64,000 nt of DNA from Salinicoccus halitifaciens (GCF_021026095.1 NZ_JAJNCU010000001.1:682001-746000); one strand, 5' to 3'. Positions 24,878 through 32,980 are shown, counted from the first letter of the stretch. A program made the numbers and translations. The notes: generated by a model not told the origin, from the letters alone.

Positions 24878-25759
24878 CTACAATATAATGGCTGAAATAA
24901 TCGCCAAGCTGTGGATTAAATGGTGCAGGGCGGCCATGCCCATATGGTTTTGGCCATCCGGTTGATAGAAACGATGGATGAGCTCAATTGCGACGGGCAA
25001 TGACACAATAACCCATCCCGATGAAAAGATCAGTATGCTGCTGATATAAGTCAGAGCCAGTATAGCAGTAAGCAGGTATACGGCTTTTTTTCTTCCAAGG
25101 CGTATCGCAACCGTCCGCCGTGTACTATTATCTTTTTCAATATCACGTATATTATTGGTCAGCACCATAGTGGCCATCAGCAGTGAAAATGGAATCGGAA
25201 ATATTAATATTGCCCAGCTCATTGACACACCTTGAACAAGCATCGCGATGATGAGTGGCAGAGGTCCCAGGCACACAGCTGCTGCGACTTCACCAAGGCC
25301 GAGACTCGACAGCGAGCGTTTTCCAGCAGAGTAACAATAACCGAGGACGAGGCCGGCGACGCCAAGTGGAATGATCCAAAAACTGCTTTCTGATGCAAGC
25401 CACAGCGTTAAAATGGAAACGACAGCGACAAGGGAAATAGAAACATAAGGCACCTGTTTATACTGCGGTGTCAGAAAAGAGGCATATGGATCCCTATTCT
25501 GCCATTTCCCTTCCTCCTGACCTTTCATGAAATCGAAATAATCATTCAGCATGTTCACAGCTGCCTGTATGAGTACACTGATTACAAGAAGAATGCCGAA
25601 ACGGAATAAGCTGAAATCCATGACTTGAGAGGCCAAAAGCGTCCCGGCAGTCACCGGCATGACGGAAGCGGTCAAAGTGACCGGCCGGATGATGCGAAAC
25701 CAATTCGAATAATACTGATACTCCGACGTCATATTTCTGTAACCCAATAATTGAACCAT
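24878..25759 (-). CDS. UbiA-family prenyltransferase, MenA-like
   Basis: 293-residue integral membrane prenyltransferase with eight or nine hydrophobic segments. Both Asp-rich Mg-diphosphate motifs are visible: NDYFDFMKG (about residues 71-79) and NNIRDIEKDNSTRR. The pattern is that of 1,4-dihydroxy-2-naphthoate polyprenyltransferase, which makes demethylmenaquinone. Whether it is the sole MenA or a second copy cannot be told here. Follows the CopD-like gene by 15 bases; ATG 25757-25759 with AAGGAG. The pair lies behind an FNR-type site, suggesting a respiratory role. Confidence 0.85.
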   Translation of the reverse strand: MVQLLGYRNMTSEYQYYSNWFRIIRPVTLTASVMPVTAGTLLASQVMDFSLFRFGILLVISVLIQAAVNMLNDYFDFMKGQEEGKWQNRDPYASFLTPQYKQVPYVSISLVAVVSILTLWLASESSFWIIPLGVAGLVLGYCYSAGKRSLSSLGLGEVAAAVCLGPLPLIIAMLVQGVSMSWAILIFPIPFSLLMATMVLTNNIRDIEKDNSTRRTVAIRLGRKKAVYLLTAILALTYISSILIFSSGWVIVSLPVAIELIHRFYQPDGQNHMGMAALHHLIHSLAIISAIIL

Positions 25760-25774
25760 AACAACATCTCCTTC

Positions 25775-26272
25775 CTAGAGCATGATCATAAGTGTCAGCA
25801 GAGAAACGAAGCCGAAACCCTCAACACTTTCCACAAGGACCAGAACAACCAGGGAGCGGTTCAGCGGCCGGCGGTCCCCTCTTTCAGCCGCATCCCAAAG
25901 ATGGTTATCAGAAAGCACTCTCATTGCATGAGGATATCCGATGAAAGTACCCCACAGCAATGTCACGATACCGATGATGAGCGCGGCAAACCACAAATTT
26001 CCATAAGTTGTATGCCAAACTGCTTCGAAGCTGTCCAGCGGACCCAGCCATGTTCCCAAAATTACCCCTGTTAAGATGACGGCGGTTCCGGAAAAGGTGA
26101 AAAGATAATGGCTATGCTTCATGACAGCCCTCAATACCCGTCTCGTATCCTGGAGTTCGAACAGCCGGAGAGCCGGAAAGATGCCCCAGCCGACAAAAAG
26201 CAAACCACCCACCCAATTTATGGCAAGGAATATATGAATCCAAAGTACCGTCTGGTAAACTGTCCAATTCAT
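25775..26272 (-). CDS. CopD/DUF2269-like membrane protein
   Basis: 165-residue protein with four hydrophobic helices and conserved histidines (WIHIFLAINWVGG, KHSHYLFT, VWHTTYGNLWFA, GYPHAMR), the pattern of CopD-domain membrane proteins that are thought to bind copper or heme. The exact role of the short bacterial forms is not established. First gene of a two-gene unit with the UbiA homologue. ATG 26270-26272. Confidence 0.75.
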   Translation of the reverse strand: MNWTVYQTVLWIHIFLAINWVGGLLFVGWGIFPALRLFELQDTRRVLRAVMKHSHYLFTFSGTAVILTGVILGTWLGPLDSFEAVWHTTYGNLWFAALIIGIVTLLWGTFIGYPHAMRVLSDNHLWDAAERGDRRPLNRSLVVLVLVESVEGFGFVSLLTLMIML

Positions 26273-26287
26273 CGTTCTTCATCTCCT

Positions 26288-26337
26288 CTTTTCCATTATG
26301 CACCCCCCTTTTTCTGATTTCCTTGACATAAATCAAG
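26288..26337 (-). promoter_or_regulatory. FNR/Crp-type site and promoter upstream of the copD-ubiA pair
   Basis: CTTGACATAAATCAAG at 26322-26337 matches the FNR-family consensus TTGAT-N4-ATCAA with one difference. On the minus strand a CATAAT -10 preceded by TG lies at 26295-26300. Its centre is 32 bases from the centre of the palindrome, which puts the palindrome at -41.5, the class II activation position of Crp/Fnr proteins. There is no good -35, as expected for such promoters. Confidence 0.6.
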
Positions 26338-26451
26338 TTTTATTTATGTAAACCTGGTTAAGGGAGAGTCAGAGGAAACCTGAAGAATGTAAAAGATGGA
26401 AAACGATACATGTAACATGGATTATGAACTGTTTAACTGAGTAATAAAAAA

Positions 26452-26476
26452 GGACTGCCGGATCCTCCGGCAGTCC
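26452..26476 (-). terminator. Terminator of the thioesterase gene
   Basis: GGACTGCCGG / CCGGCAGTCC with a 5-base loop, followed on the minus strand by six T, directly after the stop codon. Confidence 0.93.
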
Positions 26477-26477
26477 C

Positions 26478-26942
26478 TTATCTTCTGATTCCGATTGTAC
26501 GGCCGATCTCCTTCGGCTCATCCATTTCGCCCTGGGCCTCGTAATAATTTTTGACGGCTTCACCAATCGCTGCCGGAAACTCACCCGGGCGGCCGGTCTC
26601 AGTGTCCATGCCCATGTACATCACTTCGTAAGTGGCAGACTGTGCGCTCTGTGCGTTATGCAGTGTCATGAAGACATGCAGCCGCTTAGCATCAAAGTCG
26701 TATATCCTGATTTTGATCGTGATCTCTTCACCGGCAAACACTTCGTTCTGGTATACGATATGATTCTCCAGAGTGAAGATGGTGAAGGACAGTTCCTTCA
26801 CTTTCTCCGCGCTGAGCCCGAGATGTGACATCCATTCGAGGCCGGCGTCACTGAATGCGCGGCTGTACTGGCCGTCATTCATGTGTCCGTTGTAGTCAAG
26901 CCATGATTCAGGCACCGTAGTGCGGTATTCATATAAACCCAT
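26478..26942 (-). CDS. Hot-dog fold acyl-CoA thioesterase
   Basis: 154-residue 4HBT-type thioesterase. The N-terminal motif VPESWLDYNGHMNDGQYSR contains the catalytic-type Asp-Tyr-Asn-Gly-His-Met of the family and resembles betainyl-CoA thioesterases of carnitine breakdown. No carnitine genes are nearby, so the substrate is open. The open frame includes earlier ATG and TTG codons, but AAGGA is best spaced for ATG 26940-26942 (MGLYEY). It has its own terminator; the next gene upstream is a TetR regulator on the same strand, 64 bases away. Confidence 0.8.
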   Translation of the reverse strand: MGLYEYRTTVPESWLDYNGHMNDGQYSRAFSDAGLEWMSHLGLSAEKVKELSFTIFTLENHIVYQNEVFAGEEITIKIRIYDFDAKRLHVFMTLHNAQSAQSATYEVMYMGMDTETGRPGEFPAAIGEAVKNYYEAQGEMDEPKEIGRTIGIRR

Positions 26943-27006
26943 AGTCATCTTCCTTTTCAAGTATTATATCCACTTTACCATCAGTATATGAAATTTCAAA
27001 CGGCAT

Positions 27007-27567
27007 TCAATCATCTGACGTCAAATCCAGTATCGAGTTGGATATCAGGTAGACATATGCTTCAAATACTTCATCAGCCGGTGTCGCCGCTTCTTCAGTG
27101 ATCCATTTCTCCAAAATATAGACGAGTCCCGAAGCATGGTACCTCTCGACCACCGTCTGTGTGAGGGCGGACAGATTATCATCCAGGTTCAAGCCGTGCT
27201 TCTCATACACTTTACGGTAGAAAAGCTGCATCTTACCCTCGAGGACCGCTTCAAATGAGTTCTGTCCGCGCACCTGGAATGCCTGCTTATAAAAATCCCG
27301 GTTCTTTTCAAAATAACTGAAGATCATCTTCAGCGCTTCCCTTTCCATATCCGACTCCATCATCGTATGTATCGCCTGGAACAGCTCTTCCTCCAGAATC
27401 ACCGAAAACAATTCATATTTGTCCAGAAAATGATTGTAGAATGTCGCCCGTTTCACACCGGCATCTTCGGCAATCATCTGTATGGTGATTTTCTCAAATG
27501 GATACTGCGGAAGCAGCGCTTTAAAACTCTCGATCAACAGCGGTCGTACATTTTTCTGTTCTGCCAT
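27007..27567 (-). CDS. TetR-family transcriptional regulator
   Basis: 186-residue regulator. The N-terminal helix-turn-helix reads ITIQMIAEDAGVKRATFYNHFLDKYELF (about residues 26-53). The C-terminal ligand domain is of the DhaS/YbjK-like group in which two aromatic-rich helices are seen. Ligand and targets unknown; the adjacent thioesterase or its own gene are candidates. ATG 27565-27567 behind GGGAGGG. Confidence 0.87.
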   Translation of the reverse strand: MAEQKNVRPLLIESFKALLPQYPFEKITIQMIAEDAGVKRATFYNHFLDKYELFSVILEEELFQAIHTMMESDMEREALKMIFSYFEKNRDFYKQAFQVRGQNSFEAVLEGKMQLFYRKVYEKHGLNLDDNLSALTQTVVERYHASGLVYILEKWITEEAATPADEVFEAYVYLISNSILDLTSDD

Positions 27568-27698
27568 GCATTTCCCTCCCGTTATGGTCCTCCAAAACAA
27601 TTGATTCCTGTTTTTTATATGACAATTCATCCATTCTGTTCCCGAATCCCGACAAATCTAATCTGAATGTATGCAAATCCACACACCTTCCCCGATAC

Positions 27699-27722
27699 GT
27701 TTGTTATGAATACGCCGGTAAT
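27699..27722 (+). promoter_or_regulatory. Possible sigma-B promoter of the 78-aa membrane protein gene
   Basis: GTTTGT, 11 bases, CGGTAA; resembles the sigma-B consensus GTTTAA / GGGTAA with a slightly short spacer. Weak alone, listed because five similar sites occur in this region. Confidence 0.35.
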
Positions 27723-27750
27723 GGTTAATTTATAAGTAGAAAGAAAAACA

Positions 27751-27782
27751 GAGGAAGGCTGAATCCCCTGGACGTCTTCCTC
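27751..27782 (+). other. Stem-loop in the leader of the 78-aa gene
   Basis: GAGGAAG / CTTCCTC 7-base arms with an 18-base loop, 34 bases before the start codon. No T run follows, so it is not a terminator. It could be an mRNA stability element. Confidence 0.35.
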
Positions 27783-27815
27783 CTTAAATTCTAACAACGG
27801 AAAGGTGGTAATTTC

Positions 27816-28052
27816 ATGAGTGAACATACTGAAAGACAATCGGAAAGCAGTCTTAACAATACGACAGGACTGTGGGTTGGATGGATCGGTCTCATCCTTG
27901 GAATCATCGGTTTCTTCTGGCAGCCAATCTTCCTTGGTATTGCAGCGATCATCCTTGGAATCATCGGTCTGTTCTCCCCACAGAAAGCACTTAACGGAAT
28001 CGCGTTGGCAATAGGTGTCATCGTGCTGATATACGGCATAGCCATATTATAA
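27816..28052 (+). CDS. Small two-helix membrane protein (78 aa)
   Basis: Unrecognised small protein. A 17-residue polar N-terminus is followed by two strongly hydrophobic stretches (WVGWIGLILGIIGFF... and GIALAIGVIVLIYGIAIL) with an internal duplication: LGIIGFFWQPIFLGIAAIILGIIGLF repeats the LGIIG(F/L)F unit. The layout recalls DUF4190-type membrane proteins. RBS AAAGGTGG, ATG 27816. Followed by a strong terminator, so monocistronic. A sigma-B-like promoter upstream suggests a stress role. Confidence 0.72.
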   Translation: MSEHTERQSESSLNNTTGLWVGWIGLILGIIGFFWQPIFLGIAAIILGIIGLFSPQKALNGIALAIGVIVLIYGIAIL

Positions 28053-28092
28053 CCTGATATGTCATGACGCGAATTTAAGATATGAATGATAA

Positions 28093-28121
28093 CAGCCCGG
28101 CCTTTTTAAAGGCTCGGGCTG
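28093..28121 (+). terminator. Terminator of the 78-aa gene
   Basis: CAGCCCG and GCCTTT pair with AAAGGC and CGGGCTG (one bulged T), followed by ATTTTTTATT. Confidence 0.88.
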
Positions 28122-28222
28122 ATTTTTTATTCAAAATCGTTGTAAATTTGTTCTGTCTGCAATTGAATGTATTTTACCGGTAGATTAGACTGTTAATATA
28201 AAGACTTCACAGGAGGCACATG

Positions 28223-29194
28223 ATGCAAAGCGACACAGAGTACTCAAAAGAAGAACTGATCAGGGAAATCGATTCACTGAAGCGTCTGAATAAGCAGCTG
28301 CTGGCGACCTTCCACGAAACTGAGAAGCTGGAGTTCGGCTGGACGGGCAATCTCGGGCAGTGGTTCTGGGATTTCACGATCAATGAAGTTACATACAACC
28401 CGATGAAGGCAACAGCCCTCGGCTACACTGAGGAGGAGTTGCCGGAAAAGGTGCCGTACGAGTTTTTCACCGAAAAGTTGCATCCGGATGATTACGAACA
28501 TGTCATGCAGATGATGCGTGATCATTTGGAGGGGAAGATACCCGTATGGGAAGTGAAATACCGCATCCAGGCAAAGGATGGCTCATGGAAAGTCTACCAG
28601 GACCGCGGAAAAGTCACGGAACGGACGGAAGATGGTGCGCCTCTCTTCTTAAAAGGCATCGTGTTCGACGTGACGGACGAAGAAGAGGAAAAAGAACAGC
28701 TGAAGGTGAAGAACAGCAAACTGAGAAGCCAGATGAGGATTGATGCACTGACTTCCCTGTATGCAAGACAGGGTGTGCTCCTGGAGCTTTCCTATTTGAA
28801 AGAAAGGGAGGATCCGCAGTCCATCATCGTGCTGCGCGTTGACGATTATGCAAAATACGAAGAGGAACTCGGCGTCTTCATGAGTGAAAACATCTTGAAG
28901 ACGACGGGGAAGATCATTAAAGATGCGGCCGGTGAGGATCATTTCGCGGGGCGCTACCGGGAGACGGTATTTATGATTCTGCTTGATGATACCCGTGAAG
29001 AGGAAGCTTACGCATTGGCTGAAAAAGTGAGGAAGACTGTCATGAACACCGTATTTGAAGTGCCCCGCGACATCACCATCAGCGGCGGTGTCGCTGAATA
29101 TGTACCAGGTGAGACGGTCAGTGAACTGATCCACACGGTCACGGAAAAATTGGTCGCAGCCCAGAGACAGGGCGGCAACCGGATCATTGGCTGA
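28223..29194 (+). CDS. PAS-domain protein with degenerate GGDEF domain
   Basis: 323 residues: a short N-terminal coiled coil (to about 35), a PAS fold with PAC segment (about 38-155; PVWEVKYRIQAKDGSWKVYQDRG), then a diguanylate-cyclase-like domain from DALTSLYARQGVLLEL (about 174). The signature pentapeptide is lost: at residues 246-250 the sequence is GRY-RETVF-MILL instead of the usual GGDEF, so c-di-GMP synthesis is not expected. The rest of the fold (ITISGGVAEYVPGET) is kept. No membrane segment, so cytosolic. The second of two ATGs has better spacing from GGAGG. Perhaps a sensor that signals by protein contact. Confidence 0.85.
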   Translation: MQSDTEYSKEELIREIDSLKRLNKQLLATFHETEKLEFGWTGNLGQWFWDFTINEVTYNPMKATALGYTEEELPEKVPYEFFTEKLHPDDYEHVMQMMRDHLEGKIPVWEVKYRIQAKDGSWKVYQDRGKVTERTEDGAPLFLKGIVFDVTDEEEEKEQLKVKNSKLRSQMRIDALTSLYARQGVLLELSYLKEREDPQSIIVLRVDDYAKYEEELGVFMSENILKTTGKIIKDAAGEDHFAGRYRETVFMILLDDTREEEAYALAEKVRKTVMNTVFEVPRDITISGGVAEYVPGETVSELIHTVTEKLVAAQRQGGNRIIG

Positions 29195-29219
29195 GCGTAA
29201 GGAGGCAAAACGCTACCTG

Positions 29220-29417
29220 TCATCTTTCACCGTCGGACCGCCTGCTGCGGACGATGAGCGAGCTGATGATGAAATCGAGCACCACATAAATGATCACTGC
29301 GGTGATGAAGAAACCCATCGACATCAACTCCGGATTCAGGAAATAGATTAACCCTAAAACTCCCAAAAATAAAAAAACGGCCAGTATCCTGAAATACCTC
29401 AGTTTCAAGCTGAACAA
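29220..29417 (-). CDS. Small two-helix membrane protein (65 aa)
   Basis: Unrecognised. Two hydrophobic helices (ILAVFLFLGVLGLIYFL and GFFITAVIIYVVLDFIISSLIV) and a basic C-terminus (RSRRSDGER), so probably both termini are cytoplasmic. Starts at TTG 29415-29417 behind a G-rich ribosome site. A near-perfect sigma-B promoter lies 37 bases upstream, which supports the gene being real and stress-induced. Confidence 0.68.
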   Translation of the reverse strand: MFSLKLRYFRILAVFLFLGVLGLIYFLNPELMSMGFFITAVIIYVVLDFIISSLIVRSRRSDGER

Positions 29418-29453
29418 TCTTACACCCCCTATGGATTTAGCCTCATTAGAGGC

Positions 29454-29478
29454 TTACCCGGCCTCACCGGGCTTAAAC
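29454..29478 (-). promoter_or_regulatory. Sigma-B promoter of the 65-aa membrane protein gene
   Basis: GTTTAA, 13 bases, GGGTAA on the minus strand: an essentially exact match to the sigma-B consensus with optimal spacing. Two short G/C palindromes (29439-29454, 29457-29471) overlap it. Confidence 0.75.
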
Positions 29479-29501
29479 GCCACAGAAATTGTGAGGATTA
29501 G

Positions 29502-29526
29502 GTTTTACAATCAATTTAAATGGTAA
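29502..29526 (+). promoter_or_regulatory. Possible sigma-B promoter of the second usp gene
   Basis: GTTTTA, 13 bases, TGGTAA; two differences from consensus. It is divergent from the strong sigma-B promoter at 29454-29478. Confidence 0.45.
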
Positions 29527-29614
29527 TCTAATATATATAAAGGATGGCATAGATACGTAAAAACTGATATTTTTAATTTAGGCAATATTTTAAGAATTAA
29601 AAGGATGTGTGAAT

Positions 29615-30037
29615 ATGTACAAAAAGATTTTACTGCCTTTCGATTTCGGCAACACTTTCTACAATATTCCAGAACAGCTGGCTAAACTCACGAACGGAGA
29701 CCCGGAAGCCGTGGTCACGATATTCCATATCATGTCGGAAAATGAAATGGCGGATAACGTGAAGTATCACGGCAAGCATTTTGACGACATCACGAAAGAT
29801 AAAGTGGAGGACTTGAAGCCGTTCACGGATGAACTTGACAAGCTGGATGTGAATTACAATATAGTGATCAAAACAGGCCGTGTCATCACTGAACTGCTGC
29901 GGGAAATCAATGAAAATGATTACGAGATCGTCGTCATGAGCAACCAGCGTGCAAGAAGGGAACTGAAACACGTGCTCGGGCATGTCACCCATAAGGTGGC
30001 AAAACGTGTGAACACCCCTGTCCTGATCGTAAAATAA
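29615..30037 (+). CDS. Universal stress protein, non-ATP-binding type
   Basis: 140-residue single-domain UspA-fold protein (MYKKILLPFDFGNTF...). Unlike the usp at 20946, the glycine-rich nucleotide signature is absent: the equivalent loop reads NQRARRELKHVLGHVTHKVAKR. It is therefore expected not to bind ATP, like E. coli UspA. ATG 29615 is preferred over GTG 29609 because AAGGA is 9 bases before it. Ends at a perfect bidirectional terminator. Confidence 0.85.
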   Translation: MYKKILLPFDFGNTFYNIPEQLAKLTNGDPEAVVTIFHIMSENEMADNVKYHGKHFDDITKDKVEDLKPFTDELDKLDVNYNIVIKTGRVITELLREINENDYEIVVMSNQRARRELKHVLGHVTHKVAKRVNTPVLIVK

Positions 30038-30046
30038 TATGACATT

Positions 30047-30082
30047 ACTTAAAAAACACCCTCGTAAGGGTGTTTTTTAAGT
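30047..30082. terminator. Bidirectional terminator between usp and ipdC
   Basis: 16-base perfect arms beginning ACTTAAAAAACACCCT around a CGTA loop, with T runs on both strands. Confidence 0.95.
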
Positions 30083-30094
30083 TTATTGAATGTT

Positions 30095-31732
30095 TTAATC
30101 ATCTTTTGCGTATTCCCTTAATTTATGCAGATACAGCGGTGCATCCATGGGATCGGTGACGACGAGCTCTATAAAGGATACGCCATCGAAGCTTTCAGCC
30201 TTTTCAATCGCTTCATCCAGCTCGCCGTTCGTCCGCACACTGGCCTTGAACACTTCTCCAGCAGCGGAGAAACCGTCGATCAAAGTCATATAATCCCACT
30301 TGGGCACATCATTATAGTCGGCATAAGGACGTTCCGTGTTCAAATACCGTTCAATCGTATAGCCCTGGTTGTTCAGTAAAAATATGATCGGCTGATAGCC
30401 TTTGTCGATGATGGTGCTCAGTTCCTGGGCCGTGAACTGGAAGGCGCCTTCGCCGATGAAGAGCAGTACACGGCGGTCTGCTGCTGCTGAAGCGCCGAGT
30501 GCAGCGGGTGTGCCGTAGCCGATGCTCTGCCATGCGCCGTGGGAGACGAATGTTGCGCCTTCGGGCAGCTTCACCTGGCTCATGCCGTAGGAAAGCGTGC
30601 CGGTGTCGACGACGAGTATATCATCTTTTTCAAGCATCCTCTGGAAGCGCGGGTAATAGGACTCCGCCGCAATTTCCTCTTCCGGTCCGCCGGCGATATC
30701 ATCGTAGATGGAAGGCAGCGTCTCCACTTCCCCTTCCCTCCGATAACCGGATTTCTGAAGTGCTTCCAGAGCATCTGTTGCCTGGATGCCGTCATACTTC
30801 TCACCCGCGACCTCGACTGAATGCGGATGGATGATGATCATCTTCCCGGTGTCGAGGTCTGCGGTGTATTTTGCGAGATTGAAGTCGGACCAGAGCATAC
30901 CGACAGCGATGATGCAGTTGGCTTCCTCGACGATCTTTTGGACTTCAGAGTCGCCGAATGCACCGCCGTACATGCCGATGTACTGGGGATGCTGCTCATT
31001 GAAACCGCCCTTCCCCTGCATCATCTGTGCCACCGGCACATTGAGCGCCTCGGCAAGCGACTGCACTTCCGGCTCGAGGCCGTAACGCAGCGTATTGAAA
31101 TCGACGAGCATCACCGTGTCACCCTTCATACGTTCCTTCGCATGCGCGAGGGCAGATTCAAGGTTTTTATCGTCCGACTTTTCTTCAGATTCCGAAGTCT
31201 CCATCTCCCCGACCGGTTCCGTCACCTGATCGATCGGAATATCGATATAGACCGGCTTCTTCTTTTCTTTTGCGATGCGGACCGCTTTCGGGATCTCGAA
31301 CCCTGCATTGTCTTTCGTCACTTTAACGGCATAGGCGGTGATGTGTTCATACATATGTCTGAACACTTCAAAATTGCCGTCCATCAAAGTATGGTGGACA
31401 TTCTCACCCGACTCTTGAGTCTCGAGGTCCGGGGAACCGGCAATGTGTATCACCGGTATATTTTCACTGTATGCTCCGGCGACGGCATTGGATGCGCTCA
31501 GTTCACCGACGCCGAATGTCGTGATCATTGCAGCGATGCCCTTCACCTGTGCATATCCGTCCGCCGCATACCCCGCATTCAGTTCATTCCGGTTATCGAT
31601 CAGGTCGATGCCTTCATAATCCTCCAGTGTATCGAGGAGGGAAAAATTGAAATCCCCGGGCACGCCGAAAATTTCAGTGATGCCCTCTTCCTTCAAAGTG
31701 TCGAATAAAAATTCCCCGACTGTTTTAGCCAT
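30095..31732 (-). CDS. ipdC: Indolepyruvate/pyruvate decarboxylase family TPP enzyme
   Basis: 545-residue thiamin-diphosphate decarboxylase converting a 2-oxo acid (indolepyruvate, phenylpyruvate or pyruvate) to an aldehyde and CO2. Seen: N-terminal catalytic Glu in NRNELNAGYAADGYA, the paired histidines VHHTLMDG, and the cofactor motif GEGAFQFTAQELST...LLNNQGY (Glu where most relatives have Asp in GDG). The C-terminal ERPYADYNDVPKWDY loop is typical. Staphylococcal homologues are named ipdC. ATG 31730-31732. A large inverted repeat sits in the 5' region. Substrate not certain. Confidence 0.88.
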   Translation of the reverse strand: MAKTVGEFLFDTLKEEGITEIFGVPGDFNFSLLDTLEDYEGIDLIDNRNELNAGYAADGYAQVKGIAAMITTFGVGELSASNAVAGAYSENIPVIHIAGSPDLETQESGENVHHTLMDGNFEVFRHMYEHITAYAVKVTKDNAGFEIPKAVRIAKEKKKPVYIDIPIDQVTEPVGEMETSESEEKSDDKNLESALAHAKERMKGDTVMLVDFNTLRYGLEPEVQSLAEALNVPVAQMMQGKGGFNEQHPQYIGMYGGAFGDSEVQKIVEEANCIIAVGMLWSDFNLAKYTADLDTGKMIIIHPHSVEVAGEKYDGIQATDALEALQKSGYRREGEVETLPSIYDDIAGGPEEEIAAESYYPRFQRMLEKDDILVVDTGTLSYGMSQVKLPEGATFVSHGAWQSIGYGTPAALGASAAADRRVLLFIGEGAFQFTAQELSTIIDKGYQPIIFLLNNQGYTIERYLNTERPYADYNDVPKWDYMTLIDGFSAAGEVFKASVRTNGELDEAIEKAESFDGVSFIELVVTDPMDAPLYLHKLREYAKDD

Positions 31733-31760
31733 TGATCAACCACTCCTATCGTAAGATGCG

Positions 31761-31794
31761 TTAACTAAGTCTTCCCTGTAAGGGACTTTGTTAA
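31761..31794. promoter_or_regulatory. Inverted repeat upstream of ipdC
   Basis: TTAACTAAGTC and GACTTTGTTAA form 11-base arms with one mismatch around 12 bases that themselves contain CCCT/AGGG. It lies 29 bases before the ipdC start, so it may be an operator or a leader hairpin; no T run follows. Confidence 0.4.
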
Positions 31795-31804
31795 TCAATT
31801 GCAA

Positions 31805-32851
31805 TCAGCCCATATTGACGAACGGCCGGTCGAACTCCAGCATGCCTTTGATCTGTTTCACGTACACGTCTTCCCCGGAGAGCCACCTGCCGAAATCGAA
31901 TATGACCGGCTCACGGTCCGGGCCCATCGCAAACCATGCCTTCAATTCCCTCGGGAAATAAACTGAAGTATGGATCGTTCCGGCAGAGGCGTCGTATTTA
32001 TTTGAAAATATTCCGTATGCAGGGTCGTTCATGACTTTATATGACTCATATGCATTGCCTGCATCCTGCTGGCGGGCCATAATCCTCTCCTCACGCCCGC
32101 GTGTCTCCTCCTGGCGGTACCGGTTCTCCTCATTCAATATGTGGAAATGGTTGGTACATACATTCGCCTCCCTTATGACGACCCTCCGGGGAGACGCTTC
32201 GACGACATATGAGATGCCGCTCGGGTCCAGTATCGGATAGCTGAATGAATGCCTGTGCGGGATCTCCTTCAACAGTTCGGCCGCTTCATGTACATCGGCG
32301 CAGTTTTCAAGGATCAGCCGCCCGATCATGTTGCATATGAAGCCATCGTCGGATTTTTTACTGTGGGTGAAGTTGTATCCCATCGCAAGCCCTTTTTCAT
32401 TCATGCCGTCAATGCGGCCTGTAATCTGCATCGACGGGCCGATCACCGCATAGCCCCCGTCGGTCGGCTGGTAGAATGTATACCGGCCTTCATAGCCTTT
32501 CGGATGGCTGTCATAATTACGGATCATGAAGTCGTCGCCGGTGAAGATCGAGCAGCCGCTCGTGACATATTCCATATAAAATCCCCCGAACTGGCGGATC
32601 GCTTCCTCCGCCTCCATTCCGAGAGCATCGGCAAGGCCTTCAATCTCCTCTAAAATCATCGGGGAAAGGCTGGTCATTATTTTGATGAATCTATTTTCAT
32701 CCACTATGAAGTGGCGATGCTGCCGGGGCTTCCACTGACGTTCACGGTTCGGCAGTATGGATGAATGCCTGAGCATCATCCCCTGATGATAACCGAAATC
32801 GTAATGTGTGCCTCTAAATTGGATGACATCGCTGTAGTACTGTTTCATCAT
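31805..32851 (-). CDS. C45-family (acyl-CoA:6-APA acyltransferase-like) Ntn hydrolase
   Basis: 348-residue member of the C45 peptidase family, linear amide C-N hydrolases that self-cleave to expose an N-terminal Cys. The presumed nucleophile is the Cys in VTSGCSIF, about residue 103, followed by the typical RNYDSHP and GMNEKGLAMGYN segments; N-terminal YDFGYHQG is also typical. The natural substrate is unknown; fungal relatives make penicillins, bacterial ones hydrolyse acyl amides. An earlier GTG overlaps the AGGAG ribosome site, so ATG 32849-32851 is taken as the start. Upstream of ipdC on the same strand. Confidence 0.82.
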   Translation of the reverse strand: MMKQYYSDVIQFRGTHYDFGYHQGMMLRHSSILPNRERQWKPRQHRHFIVDENRFIKIMTSLSPMILEEIEGLADALGMEAEEAIRQFGGFYMEYVTSGCSIFTGDDFMIRNYDSHPKGYEGRYTFYQPTDGGYAVIGPSMQITGRIDGMNEKGLAMGYNFTHSKKSDDGFICNMIGRLILENCADVHEAAELLKEIPHRHSFSYPILDPSGISYVVEASPRRVVIREANVCTNHFHILNEENRYRQEETRGREERIMARQQDAGNAYESYKVMNDPAYGIFSNKYDASAGTIHTSVYFPRELKAWFAMGPDREPVIFDFGRWLSGEDVYVKQIKGMLEFDRPFVNMG

Positions 32852-32954
32852 ATATTCGTTCACTCCTGCTTTTTTCTTTATATAAGTGTACGTGATTCGA
32901 CCTTTAAGGTGAAATTAACAGCCTGTAAGCCCATGGCACTATGGCTGCAAACCA

Positions 32955-32980
32955 ATAAAAAAATGACTCCGAAGAGTCAT
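32955..32980 (-). terminator. Terminator of floT
   Basis: ATGACTC / GAGTCAT stem with a tetraloop (TTCG on the minus strand), followed by seven T on the minus strand. Confidence 0.92.

Noticed and set aside
29439-29471. Riboswitch made of two small hairpins (mini-ykkC/guanidine-II type)
   Set aside because: Loops are ATTA and CCTCA, not ACGR, and the hairpins coincide with a near-perfect sigma-B promoter on the minus strand, which explains them.
30452-30466. Inactivation of IpdC because the cofactor motif reads GEG not GDG
   Set aside because: Glu can bind Mg2+ at this place and the rest of the TPP site and catalytic His-His and Glu are intact.
30821-31708. Plus-strand open frame (295 codons) opposite ipdC
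   Set aside because: Shadow of the well-supported TPP enzyme gene; composition typical of antisense frames.
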